Source: Mesorhizobium norvegicum (GTDB taxonomy: Bacteria > Pseudomonadota > Alphaproteobacteria > Rhizobiales > Rhizobiaceae). Taken from it: DNA of 64,000 nucleotides. The notes under the pieces were generated by a model. The model searched no databases, was not told the origin of the DNA, and saw only the letters and a list, made by a program, of their open reading frames with translations. Of the stretch, positions 1 to 7,385 are shown piece after piece. The stretch is taken from contig NZ_SMYZ01000041.1 of assembly GCF_004919685.1 (NCBI RefSeq), positions 62,001 to 126,000 on the forward strand, read 5' to 3'. A program made the translations under genes and the position numbers. Positions within the stretch are counted from its first letter, which is position 1. Every line of letters starts with the position of its first letter.

Positions 1-1343
1 CCGAGACGATCCTGGCGGCGGTCTGGAAGAAGGTCCTGAGGCTGGAGGAGGTTGGCCTGCACGACAACTTCTTCGACCTCGGCGGCAATTCCCTCCTCAG
101 CATCAACATCGTCGTCGAAGCCGGCAAAGCCGGCCTGGCCATCGATCTGCGTCAGCTCTACCAGCACCAGACGATCGCCGATCTGGCGCGCGCTGCCTCC
201 CAGGCGGGGCTTGGGCAAACCGTCGCGGCGACACCGGCATCGGCTGCGGACGCGGTGAAAATTCCGGTGACGATCGAAAGCCTCCGTGCCTATGGCCGCG
301 AAGCGCTGACGCGGGCCGGACTGAGCGCGCAGGGTGCGGCGATCGTCACCGAAGTGCAGCTCGAGGCAAGCCTGCGCGGACAGCCGACGCACGACATTGT
401 CAGCATTCCGCGTTACGCCACGCGGATTGCCTCGGGCAAGATCAATCCGCATCCGCAAATCCGCATCGAACATGACAGCGCCACCATCGCCCGCATCGAT
501 GGCGACAACGGCCCCGGCCAGTGGGTCAGCACGGTGGCGATGGACCTCGCCATTGAAAAGGCGGGCAGGCACGGCGTCGGCATTGTCGGTGTCCGCCGCT
601 CCAATCATTTCGGTGCCGCCGGCCACTATGTCTGGCAGGCAGCAAGGAAGGGACTGATCGGTCTGTGCACGACCAACGGACCGCTGATCCTGGCGCCGAC
701 CGGCGGCGTCACGCCGACATTCGGCAACAACCCGCTCGGCGTCGGCATTCCGGCAGGGCGGCATTTTCCCATCCTTCTCGACGTCGCCATGAGCGTTGCG
801 CCGCGCGGCAAGATCGGCCTGTCGGTTGCCGAAGGCAGTCCGTTGCCGGCGGGCTGGATTCTGGACCGGTTCGGGCGTCCCTCCACAGACCTCGGCGATC
901 TCGCAGCCGGACTCGGCGTACCGATCGGGGGACATAAGGGCTACGGTCTGGCCATGGTGATGGAAGTGCTTGCCGGTGTGCTCACAGGCGCAGGCTTTGG
1001 CAGCGACCACCATCAGGACAGATTACGTGAGGGCTCTCACACGCCGGACTACGGCCATTTCTTCATGGCGCTCGATCCCGAGCGATTCATGCCGGCCGTC
1101 GACTTCACCCAGCGCGTCGATCGTCTCATCGAGCAGACCAGGAATGGCGAACATGCTGAAAACGCCACTGAAATCCTCATCCCGGGCGAAATGGAATTGC
1201 GCACTCGCCAACAGAGCCTGTCCGAAGGCGTGCGGTTGCGGTCATCGACTTACAAGGTACTCCTCGCCTACGCACGCAAGGCCGGGTTCGATGCCGGACT
1301 GGAGATCGTCGGGGAAAACCGGTTTGCCGAAAGCCATGGCTGA
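1..1343 (+). CDS. Carrier-protein (PCP) domain fused to Ldh_2-family NAD(P)-dependent oxidoreductase, 5'-partial
   Basis: The reading frame is open from base 3 and runs unbroken to the stop at 1343, so the gene begins before the window. Its first ~75 visible codons form a phosphopantetheine carrier domain: FFDLGGNSLL holds the attachment Ser (codon at 90-92). From about base 255 it continues in the same frame as a full Ldh_2 (malate/lactate/ureidoglycolate/imine reductase superfamily) domain, with the conserved RRSNHFGAAGHY segment, a GGHKGYGL motif and the GHFF..D C-terminal block. The family reduces or oxidises 2-oxo/2-hydroxy acids or cyclic imines with NAD(P)H. An adenylation domain may lie upstream of the window. 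The stop overlaps the next gene by 8 bp, so the two are translationally coupled. Inference: the oxidoreductase acts on a carrier-bound or released aminoacyl product. Confidence 0.85.
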   Translation, partial: ETILAAVWKKVLRLEEVGLHDNFFDLGGNSLLSINIVVEAGKAGLAIDLRQLYQHQTIADLARAASQAGLGQTVAATPASAADAVKIPVTIESLRAYGREALTRAGLSAQGAAIVTEVQLEASLRGQPTHDIVSIPRYATRIASGKINPHPQIRIEHDSATIARIDGDNGPGQWVSTVAMDLAIEKAGRHGVGIVGVRRSNHFGAAGHYVWQAARKGLIGLCTTNGPLILAPTGGVTPTFGNNPLGVGIPAGRHFPILLDVAMSVAPRGKIGLSVAEGSPLPAGWILDRFGRPSTDLGDLAAGLGVPIGGHKGYGLAMVMEVLAGVLTGAGFGSDHHQDRLREGSHTPDYGHFFMALDPERFMPAVDFTQRVDRLIEQTRNGEHAENATEILIPGEMELRTRQQSLSEGVRLRSSTYKVLLAYARKAGFDAGLEIVGENRFAESHG

Positions 1344-2997
1344 GCTGCTGACGTTCGATCGTAGCGAGCTGGACGGGAGCATCCCGGCGCGTTTCGACAA
1401 AGTGGTGCACAGCTTTGCGTCGCACGTGGCGATTGGTGGCGGCGATCGGCCATGGACCTATGACGAGGTCGACCGGCGGACCAACCAACTGGCCCGGGCA
1501 ATCCTCGAGCGCACGCAGTCCGGGCACGGATGCGTTGCCTATCTGCTCGACCATTCGCCCGAGATGGTGATATGCGCGCTGGCCGTGCTCAAAGCGGCGA
1601 AGGCGTTCCTGTGCGTCCATCCGGCAATGCCACTCAAGGCCCAGCATGACATCATCGGCGATGCCGCCCCGGACCTGCTGCTGACCGACGCGGCTCACGC
1701 AGCAGCAGCGCGTGACCTTGTCGGCGATGACAGGCGGGTTCTGCTGCTGGAAGATATCGACCTGCGGTACTCCGCCGATGCACTGCATGTTCCGGTCGAC
1801 CCGCGCGACCCGGCCGCGATCTTCTACACGTCGGGAAGCACCGGGCGGCCGAAAGGTGTGGTCAAAAGCCATCGCACCGTGCTGCACAGGGCCTGGCTTT
1901 GCGCCTTGTATGACGGGTTGGCCCCCACCGACCGGCAGTCTCTTCTGACCTATTGCAGTTTCGCCTCATCGGAGGCGGATGTCTTCGGAGCGCTGCTGAA
2001 CGGAGCCACGCTGGAACTCTACGATGCCGCATCGCGTGGCCTCGGCGATCTCGGCGCGTGGATCGACGAGCGTCGCATCACGCTGCTGCACCCGCCCGTG
2101 ATGCTGTTTCGCAAATATCTGGAGATGATCGACGGCAAGGACCTGCATCCCTCGGTCCGACTGGTGGCGCTGGCAGGCCAGACGGTCATTGCCTCCGACA
2201 TCGAGCTATGGCGCCGCCACTTCGCCCCGTCCTGCGGCTTGCGCCATCGCTTCTCATCCACCGAGGCCGGCCACATCGCCGTGGCATCGGTGGCTCCGGG
2301 CGAGATACCCGCATCAGGTACGGTGCCGGCGCCTCGACCCGTCGCCGACAAGTTTCTCCTGGTCGTCGACGGGGACGGGCAACCGGTCGAACCGGGCGGC
2401 GTCGGCGAACTCGCCGTGCGCAGTGCCTTTCTGGCCGACGGCTATTGGCGGCGGGCTTCCGAAACAGTGAAATATTTTCGCGACGCCCCCGGTTTCCCCG
2501 ACCAACGCCTGTTTCACACAGGCGACATCGGCCGCCTGTCGAGCGATGGCAGTCTTGAATTCCTCGGGCGCCGCGACGACCAGGTCAAGATTCGCGGCTA
2601 TCGCGTCGAAATACGGGAAATCGAGCAGGCTTTGCTGCAGCTTCCAACGGTGGATGAAGCCGTCGTCATCACCGAGCTCCGCCAGGATGCGCATTCCCTT
2701 GCCGCCTTCGTCGTGATGAAGCCGGGGGCCGTGTTTCGGTCTGACGCGCTGAGGGCCGGCTTGAGGGCGAGCCTGCCGCAGTGGAAAATTCCAGGCCGAA
2801 TCCATGCGATCGACTCGTTGCCGCTGACGCCAACCGGCAAGATCGACAGGCCACGTCTCCAGCAATTCCTGCAAGCACGTGACGGCTCCGTCGAAAACAG
2901 TCAGGCCGCGCAATCGCCCGAAGAGACAATGATGGTGCCGACCGCAAAACGGATCAGGAGCTGGAAGGGGCTTTTTACCCGGACCGGTAACCGGTGA
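1336..2997 (+). CDS. Stand-alone amino-acid adenylation (AMP-binding) enzyme
   Basis: 553 residues from the ATG at 1336, chosen because it overlaps the upstream stop and gives the normal N-terminus of the family. Adenylation core motifs appear in order: the phosphate loop FYTSGSTGRPKGV (~160), LFHTGDIGRL (A7, ~395), GRRDDQVKIRGYRVE (A8 hinge) and LPLTPTGKIDR with the catalytic Lys (A10). It activates a carboxylic acid, probably an amino acid, as an acyl-AMP. No carrier or condensation domain follows, so it probably loads a carrier in trans, for example the one in the upstream gene. Substrate is not predicted here. The last ~40 residues are a low-complexity basic tail. The gene ends just before the inverted-repeat-bounded island. 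Confidence 0.88.
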   Translation: MAELLTFDRSELDGSIPARFDKVVHSFASHVAIGGGDRPWTYDEVDRRTNQLARAILERTQSGHGCVAYLLDHSPEMVICALAVLKAAKAFLCVHPAMPLKAQHDIIGDAAPDLLLTDAAHAAAARDLVGDDRRVLLLEDIDLRYSADALHVPVDPRDPAAIFYTSGSTGRPKGVVKSHRTVLHRAWLCALYDGLAPTDRQSLLTYCSFASSEADVFGALLNGATLELYDAASRGLGDLGAWIDERRITLLHPPVMLFRKYLEMIDGKDLHPSVRLVALAGQTVIASDIELWRRHFAPSCGLRHRFSSTEAGHIAVASVAPGEIPASGTVPAPRPVADKFLLVVDGDGQPVEPGGVGELAVRSAFLADGYWRRASETVKYFRDAPGFPDQRLFHTGDIGRLSSDGSLEFLGRRDDQVKIRGYRVEIREIEQALLQLPTVDEAVVITELRQDAHSLAAFVVMKPGAVFRSDALRAGLRASLPQWKIPGRIHAIDSLPLTPTGKIDRPRLQQFLQARDGSVENSQAAQSPEETMMVPTAKRIRSWKGLFTRTGNR

Positions 2998-3012
2998 AGG
3001 GCGAGCGAAAAT

Positions 3013-3053
3013 TCCGGTATTATGGAGCAAACTCACCAAATATGATGATGTTT
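3013..3053 (+). repeat. Left copy of island-flanking inverted repeat
   Basis: Begins TCCGGTAT, continues ATGGAGCAAA and TCACCAA, and ends TATGATGATGTTT. It matches the reverse complement of 7340-7377 at 35 of 38 aligned positions, with three transitions and one 3-base ATG insertion in this copy. It starts 15 bp after the stop of the adenylation gene. No obvious target-site duplication flanks the pair. It could be a terminal inverted repeat of a mobile unit or a dispersed element inserted twice. Confidence 0.75.
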
Positions 3054-3172
3054 CCAACCGAATTTGAGGGTAGGGATGGATAGGGATTGATTGACGCCAG
3101 GAAAATGTCAAGCCGATTAACAGCTTAGAAGCTTTCTGCTATGTAACCTCCAAGGGGATAAGTGGGGGTACT

Positions 3173-4750
3173 GTGTTGAGCCAATCGGCTGCAATATTAA
3201 AACGAGACGATAAACAGCCAGAGAAAGTTGCTACAACCATAAGCGACCGGCTGTCGCAAGAGCTTGTGATAGCTTTGGTCGGGCCAGTGGCCTCTGGTGT
3301 TTCTACGACGGCAAAATTTCTAGCAGATTTGCTATCTCAGAAATACGGATATGACGTTTGTCCGATAATCAAACCGAGCGCAGTCATAAAAGCGGAGGCC
3401 TACAGAGTAGGATTGACGCCTGCCGGTAAGCAGCCGCTAGGTAAATACATTACCGAAATGCAAAATATCGGTAATGAACTCCGATCCGATTTCGGAAGCG
3501 ATTATCTAGCCGAGAAGGCTGTGGAGAAGATCGTACTTTTCCGAAAACAGAAGAACGGATACAACACTGACGGTCTGCCTCAACCTGGCCGCAGGGCCTA
3601 CATAATAGATTCTATAAAAAATCCCGAAGAATTTATCCTACTCAAACAGATATATGGCGAGACGCTTTGCTTGTTTGGTGTATTCGCGCCAGACAATTTG
3701 CGCCGTCAGCGCTTGCTTAATGACGGTGCCGAGCCACAGGAAGTCGATATAATCCTCGACCGGGATCAGAATGAATATCCGACATTCGGGCAGAAGACGC
3801 GAAAGGTATTTGTTGAGGCGGACTTCTTTCTCTGCAACGACAGGAAGAATGAAGAACTCCACTCCAGCGTGGATCGCCTGCTAGACATTATATTCAGCAC
3901 CAAAATTAGAACTCCGACACGTGCGGAGTCGGCCATGTATGAGGCCACATCGGCGGCTTCAAATTCGGCGTGTATGTCTAGGCAAGTGGGCGCAGCAATC
4001 GTTGCAAAGAACGGCGAGTTGATATCAGTTGGATGGAATGATGTTCCGAAGTTCGGAGGTGGTCTTTATCGCGAAGACGACCAATCGGTTTGGAGCAATG
4101 AGAAGCAGCGTATCGAGGATAACGACCATCGATGTTTTAAATGGCAGCAAAAAATCTGCCACAATGAGGTTAGGCGCACCTCGATCAAGGAGATGATCGT
4201 CGATCGTATCCTGAAGTCGTCCATAATAAAGGACGGCGTGAAAAGGAAGAGGGCAGAAGAAATTCTGGATGGCACTGGGATAGACGATCTAATCGAGTTT
4301 TCTCGGTCGATTCACGCTGAGATGGACGCCATACTTGGCGTTGCGAGGGAGGGAAAACATTCGCTGGTTGGTTCGACGCTCTATACGAATACGTATCCAT
4401 GTCACAATTGCGCTCGCCACATAGTGGCGGCCGGAATCCAATCGGTTGTATATATCCAACCATATCGGAAGAGTCTGGCAACGGTTCTCCATTCAGACGC
4501 AATCTCGGAAGACCCGGACCAACGGGACAAGGTCATTTTCAGTCAGTTCGATGGGGTTGCGCCTAGAAATTACCTCAGGCTGTTCCAGCAATCTGGGGAA
4601 CGAAAGCGTGGCGGACATGTGGTGTCAGTGGACCATATGAACGCTGTGCCTGTTTTTCGAATGGCGCTTGATTCGCCGGCCGAATACGAGTCTAAAGTGA
4701 TTGCTGATCTCACTGACAAGGAAAAGACACCAATTGGCAAAGGGGCGTGA
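3173..4750 (+). CDS. Bifunctional P-loop kinase-like / deoxycytidylate deaminase, anti-phage dCTP deaminase (AvcD/DCD type)
   Basis: 525 residues from GTG 3173, preceded by a G-rich stretch at 3164-3168. The N-terminal half is a P-loop domain: GPVASGVSTTA at ~37-47 is a Walker-A-like loop. The C-terminal half is a zinc cytidine/dCMP deaminase: H381-A-E383 supplies the zinc ligand and catalytic Glu, and P409-C410-H-N-C413 the two Cys ligands. The length and two-domain order match the dCTP/dCMP deaminases shown in Vibrio and E. coli to deplete deoxycytidine nucleotides during phage infection. Codon use and base composition are clearly AT-richer than the flanks, which suggests transfer. In the Vibrio system a small RNA upstream restrains the enzyme; whether the 175-bp leader here plays that role cannot be told by eye. 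Confidence 0.87.
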   Translation: MLSQSAAILKRDDKQPEKVATTISDRLSQELVIALVGPVASGVSTTAKFLADLLSQKYGYDVCPIIKPSAVIKAEAYRVGLTPAGKQPLGKYITEMQNIGNELRSDFGSDYLAEKAVEKIVLFRKQKNGYNTDGLPQPGRRAYIIDSIKNPEEFILLKQIYGETLCLFGVFAPDNLRRQRLLNDGAEPQEVDIILDRDQNEYPTFGQKTRKVFVEADFFLCNDRKNEELHSSVDRLLDIIFSTKIRTPTRAESAMYEATSAASNSACMSRQVGAAIVAKNGELISVGWNDVPKFGGGLYREDDQSVWSNEKQRIEDNDHRCFKWQQKICHNEVRRTSIKEMIVDRILKSSIIKDGVKRKRAEEILDGTGIDDLIEFSRSIHAEMDAILGVAREGKHSLVGSTLYTNTYPCHNCARHIVAAGIQSVVYIQPYRKSLATVLHSDAISEDPDQRDKVIFSQFDGVAPRNYLRLFQQSGERKRGGHVVSVDHMNAVPVFRMALDSPAEYESKVIADLTDKEKTPIGKGA

Positions 4751-4751
4751 C

Positions 4752-4979
4752 GTGTCAAAGCGCAAGGATGTCTCGGGTCCCAATCAGCTTGAGTTCGATT
4801 GCATTTGGGATGGCAAGGACCCAAAATCTGGCACGGGGCGCTATCCAGGCGTCTGTCATGCGGGCAGCGCCGGGAACGTGGTCCGGCTTGTCGACGCGGC
4901 AACGCTTTCCATTCGCCGGGAGGCTGTTGAACGAGTAGCTCGCTCAGGGATTTTCCCGGTTCCGTCCAGCAAACGATGA
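4752..4979 (+). CDS. Small protein of unknown function coupled to the dCTP deaminase gene
   Basis: 75 residues from GTG 4752, one base after the deaminase stop, with an AAAGGGGCG ribosome-binding stretch ending 6 bases upstream. It begins MSKRKDVSGPNQLEFDCIWD and is mixed, soluble and charged, with no signal peptide, membrane segment or recognised motif. The tight spacing argues for co-translation with the deaminase, so it may be an accessory or regulatory partner. It converges on the DUF6471-like gene. An in-frame extension upstream into the deaminase gene is possible but has no better start. Confidence 0.6.
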   Translation: MSKRKDVSGPNQLEFDCIWDGKDPKSGTGRYPGVCHAGSAGNVVRLVDAATLSIRREAVERVARSGIFPVPSSKR

Positions 4980-4984
4980 TTAAG

Positions 4985-5002
4985 TAGCCCGCTGAGGCTA
5001 CA
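4985..5002. terminator. Short hairpin between convergent genes
   Basis: GTAGCC, loop CGCTGA, GGCTAC: a perfect 6-bp stem between the 75-residue gene (plus) and the DUF6471-like gene (minus), whose stop codon it overlaps. It lacks a T-run, so it is at most a weak terminator. Confidence 0.35.
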
Positions 5003-5234
5003 TCTCCAAGCTGACTTGGCGGACTCCAATCACGTCCATGCACATCATGAAGAGCGCAGCGGTGAAGCTGCCCCGGCTTATCTTGTTCGCCAGATTGCGT
5101 TCGCTTTCGTGTGCGCCCTTCGCTGTCAGCCTCTTAGCCAGCGCCGCATAGGTTATGCCGCGCCGCTTCAGTTCGCCTTTCAGTATGTTTTTCGAAGTCG
5201 GATCAATGGTGCGGATACTGGCAGCGCCGGGCAA
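4998..5234 (-). CDS. DUF6471-like small regulatory protein
   Basis: About 78 residues. The core KGELKRRGITYAALAKRL followed by ERNLANKISRGSFTAALFM is the pattern of DUF6471 proteins, short helix-turn-helix-like proteins common in alphaproteobacteria and often near phage or defence genes. The frame opens with TTG at 5234; no in-frame ATG lies near, so the start is uncertain by several codons. It lies just downstream, on the minus strand, of the bidirectional terminator 5243-5270 that separates it from the 329-residue gene. Inference: DNA-binding regulator of the island. Confidence 0.68.
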   Translation of the reverse strand: MPGAASIRTIDPTSKNILKGELKRRGITYAALAKRLTAKGAHESERNLANKISRGSFTAALFMMCMDVIGVRQVSLEM

Positions 5235-5242
5235 AATGAAAC

Positions 5243-5270
5243 AGGCGGCCTCAGGGAGCCGCCTTTTTTT
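5243..5270. terminator. Bidirectional rho-independent terminator
   Basis: AGGCGGC, loop of 8, GCCGCCT followed by seven T on the plus strand. On the minus strand the same stem is followed by a T-rich TGTTTCATTTT. It overlaps the last codons of the 5251-6240 gene. Confidence 0.8.
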
Positions 5271-6240
5271 GCTCTTTCTTCAAGAAAATATTGAGATACT
5301 GGCCAAGCTCCGCAAGTCCGTCTGCGGACATATTCTCTGGGAAGATCAGTGTCACATCCCCTTCGTCTACGGGAAAGACCGCCTTTCGCGATCCCTTTTT
5401 CACCTCAATCGCCAAGGTGTTCTGACCCGAACGAGCCATAACATCTACAAGGTGTTGCGGCATGGCCGGAGGCGTCTGCGCAGGAGAAGGTTCCATAACT
5501 TTGATCTCTCTTACTGGAATCCCCGACATCCCCTGATCGGTAAAGGCCCACTGGTTGTCATCCGAAAAACCTAGAATGGTTGCGCCATTGGGAAACTGGT
5601 CCACGCCTTGACTGGACCACTGCACCTTGTCACCGATCTTGATATCGAGCGGCTGTCTATCCGCGCCGGCATCATGAATCTGACGTTCATTTTTGTCCAC
5701 AATTTTATCAGGATCGTACAGTCCGATGTACCTGGCTGTTTCCTTGAACTCGGCCAGCAATTCGTGGGCTGCTTCCTTGTTGAACAGAAAATCAAAAACC
5801 AAAAAGTGCACGACGGAGTTGTCAGACGCTAGCCCGACTGGGTATTTGTCGTAGATCGCCTTGTGCACTTTAGGGCTTAGGGCAACCCTCCGTAAGAGAA
5901 CTTTCTTCTCCGTCTCATCCTCGCGCTGGTCGAGCAGAATGCGACGCGCAATTTCCGATACCTTGATCTTGCGATTGTCTCCGTCGCCTTGAACTTCAAT
6001 TAGGCCATAATATCCGAGCGTTGCGAGGGTCTGTCGCCCTCCGCTGCTTTTCGCGCTGTAGCCCCACGCGGCGGCTGCTGATTCTGCCGGCGCCGCATAG
6101 TCCCCCTCCCGCTCATAAAGGGCTTTGGCTTTCTCTACCGCCTTCTGAACGCTGAGAACGGGGTAGGATGGGCTGCGCCCGGCCCTGCGCTTCTGGGCGC
6201 TTTTGGTCTCGGCACTCGTGGCCTCGCTCTGATCCGACAT
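5251..6240 (-). CDS. Hypothetical protein with winged-helix-like N-terminus
   Basis: 329 residues from ATG 6240. After a basic, disordered start (about 25 residues) comes RSPSYPVLSVQKAVEKAKAL, then a region ending in LATLGYYGLIEVQGDGDNRK and ARRILL. This layout resembles a winged helix (helices, then a beta hairpin) at roughly residues 25-110. The middle holds an alpha-helical stretch and the C-terminal third an acidic/hydrophobic beta-rich segment ending FLKKEQKKAAP. I do not recognise an enzyme motif. Its place in the island next to the deaminase and DUF6471-like genes suggests a regulatory or defence-related job, which is inference only. Base composition is intermediate. Confidence 0.75.
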   Translation of the reverse strand: MSDQSEATSAETKSAQKRRAGRSPSYPVLSVQKAVEKAKALYEREGDYAAPAESAAAAWGYSAKSSGGRQTLATLGYYGLIEVQGDGDNRKIKVSEIARRILLDQREDETEKKVLLRRVALSPKVHKAIYDKYPVGLASDNSVVHFLVFDFLFNKEAAHELLAEFKETARYIGLYDPDKIVDKNERQIHDAGADRQPLDIKIGDKVQWSSQGVDQFPNGATILGFSDDNQWAFTDQGMSGIPVREIKVMEPSPAQTPPAMPQHLVDVMARSGQNTLAIEVKKGSRKAVFPVDEGDVTLIFPENMSADGLAELGQYLNIFLKKEQKKAAP

Positions 6241-6646
6241 TTTAGCCTCCGGTTCTGAAGTTAACAGCCTTCATATAGGAGGAGACTGGCAAAGTCAAAA
6301 ATCCGAATATGTCTAAACCGGGTATTGCGTTATGACCAGATTGCCCACAGGATGCGCCGTGGAGATTCGTATCCACGGCGCATCGAGCAAAGGTAATCGG
6401 TATGGAACCCATATAGCTTGACTGCTTCCTGATCTGACAAGGTCTCGAACGCCTGGTCAGTTTCAGCAGCCGCCGCTGGGCGGTAGGGGTCGGGGCGCAA
6501 ATGCCTCGGCTCCACAACGGACCCGGAAATAGGTCCGGGTTCGAACAGTGACCGGATAACAGATCACTCAGCGAAACGACAATGATTCATCCTTGAATCA
6601 GCGTCAACTGTTTATTCGGTCGCGCCCTTTTCGAAAGGAAAAGGCA
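6241..6646. other. Intergenic stretch with no confident gene
   Basis: About 400 bases separate the 329-residue gene from the 64-residue gene. It contains one weak minus-strand frame (6330-6515, listed separately), and at 6518-6537 a hairpin-prone segment with two alternative 6-bp stems (CGGACC/GGTCCG or ACCCGG/CCGGGT), followed by GGTTCGAA. Leaders and promoters of the divergent neighbours probably lie here. No tRNA cloverleaf could be completed. Confidence 0.5.
6330..6515 (-). CDS. Possible small hypothetical protein
   Basis: 61 residues from GTG 6515 (TTG 6517 lies in another frame). The composition, with an acidic helix ETDQAFETLSDQEAVKLYGF and no rare-codon runs, looks more protein-like than the competing frame. 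However, there is no good ribosome-binding site and the start lies beside a hairpin. No family recognised. Confidence 0.3.
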   Translation of the reverse strand: MEPRHLRPDPYRPAAAAETDQAFETLSDQEAVKLYGFHTDYLCSMRRGYESPRRILWAIWS

Positions 6647-6841
6647 ATGCACGACCGCAAGGTAACGCCGGATATGGTTCCGGTGATAAAATTGGCCCGC
6701 CACTTGGACATCCCGTACTCGTGGATTTCGGGTTATTACCCCGGCCTCAACTTTGGCCGGATTGCTGACGTGGTGAAGGGACGTAGGTTCCCCGAAATCC
6801 CGCCGGCAAGCGATCTCCCCGCCGACTTCCCCTCGGCATAG
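6647..6841 (+). CDS. Small hypothetical protein with HTH-like core
   Basis: 64 residues from ATG 6647, preceded by the purine-rich GAAAGGAAAAGG ribosome-binding site, which is why this start is preferred over an upstream ATG at 6593. The core IPYSWISGYYPGLNFGRIAD followed by VVKGRRFPEIPP resembles short rhizobial proteins with a recognition-helix-like GRIADV segment. Such proteins are uncharacterised as far as I know. It is followed closely by a strong terminator at 6855-6880. Confidence 0.65.
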   Translation: MHDRKVTPDMVPVIKLARHLDIPYSWISGYYPGLNFGRIADVVKGRRFPEIPPASDLPADFPSA

Positions 6842-6854
6842 TTGAATAAGAGGA

Positions 6855-6880
6855 GGGGCGGCCTACTGGTCGCCCCTTTT
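6855..6880. terminator. Rho-independent terminator
   Basis: GGGGCGGCC, loop TACT, GGTCGCCCC (one G-U pair), followed by TTTT. It serves the 64-residue gene on the plus strand and also covers the end of the decayed minus-strand gene. Confidence 0.85.
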
Positions 6881-7307
6881 CAGTTTCCAGAGCTTGTAAG
6901 GCCCATTGGCGTCTTGCTTTCTGTCCAGCCGCATTCCACAATCAAGCCTTGGTCGACACAGACCTCTATGCAGGCGCCGATGCGGTCGCTTCGTCGGCGA
7001 CAAGCCCGCGATCTGCCAGTTAGGTGATCTGGCGCGAGGTCATGGGCGCCGTCGCCTCTCGCATAGTGCTCAACACAAACCGCTTCACAGACCCCTTCTG
7101 AGCGCGGTGCTTGGTCACGTATTCCTTTATCGCCCGCGTGTCGGCGCTCGGATCAAAGAGCCGGATTGCCGCGTCCAAATGGTCTATATCGACCGTCAGC
7201 TTTTTGATCTCGGCGCGGTACTTGTCACGCAGGGCGGTTAGCTTGGCGTGCTTGCCGACAAGGCCGGCGACGATGTTGGGTCTATCGTAGTCGTAAATAT
7301 CCATCAT
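6863..7307 (-). pseudogene. Decayed gene of unknown family (stop codon plus two frameshifts)
   Basis: The intact N-terminal part, from ATG 7307, begins MMDIYDYDRPNIVAGLVGKH and is a charged coiled-coil-like region ending TSRQIT at an in-frame TAA (7020-7022). Immediately after that stop, the same frame reads LADRGLVADEATAS. The next frame then reads RIGACIEVCVDQGLIVECGW, and the third frame reads DANGPYKLWKLKRGDQ, ending with a stop at 6863. Joined, these make one continuous ~140-residue protein with a winged-helix-like end, so the gene has a nonsense mutation and two frameshifts. A truncated 95-residue product may still be made. Confidence 0.65.
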
Positions 7308-7325
7308 GCCCGATGATGTAACCTC

Positions 7326-7343
7326 GTTTACGATGGCGTAAAC
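7326..7343. promoter_or_regulatory. Small perfect hairpin beside the right repeat
   Basis: GTTTACG, loop ATGG, CGTAAAC: a perfect 7-bp inverted repeat at the inner edge of the right flanking repeat, in the leader of the decayed minus-strand gene. It may be an operator, or part of the repeat's structure that is not conserved in the left copy. Confidence 0.45.
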
Positions 7344-7377
7344 ATCATACTTGGTGAATTTGCTCCATGATACCGGA
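7340..7377 (-). repeat. Right copy of island-flanking inverted repeat
   Basis: Reverse complement begins TCCGGTATCATGGAGC and ends CACCAAGTATGATGTTT, matching the left copy at 3013-3053 with three transitions and a 3-base gap. It lies 8 bp from the stop codon of the galactonate dehydratase gene, so both copies sit flush against the ends of chromosomal-type genes. Confidence 0.75.
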
Positions 7378-7385
7378 CAGTCTCA

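Noticed and set aside
52..258. Open frame overlapping the carrier domain
   Set aside because: Serine/arginine-rich shadow; the carrier and Ldh_2 frame is continuous and carries the attachment motif.
3022..3045. Mini-ORF (MEQTHQI) in the flanking repeat, also MEQIHQV in the other copy
   Set aside because: Seven codons only; two of the three differences between the copies change the amino acid, giving no sign of coding constraint.
6518..6560. tRNA-like GGTTCGAA with adjacent hairpin
   Set aside because: No acceptor stem, anticodon arm or CCA-compatible end could be formed around it.
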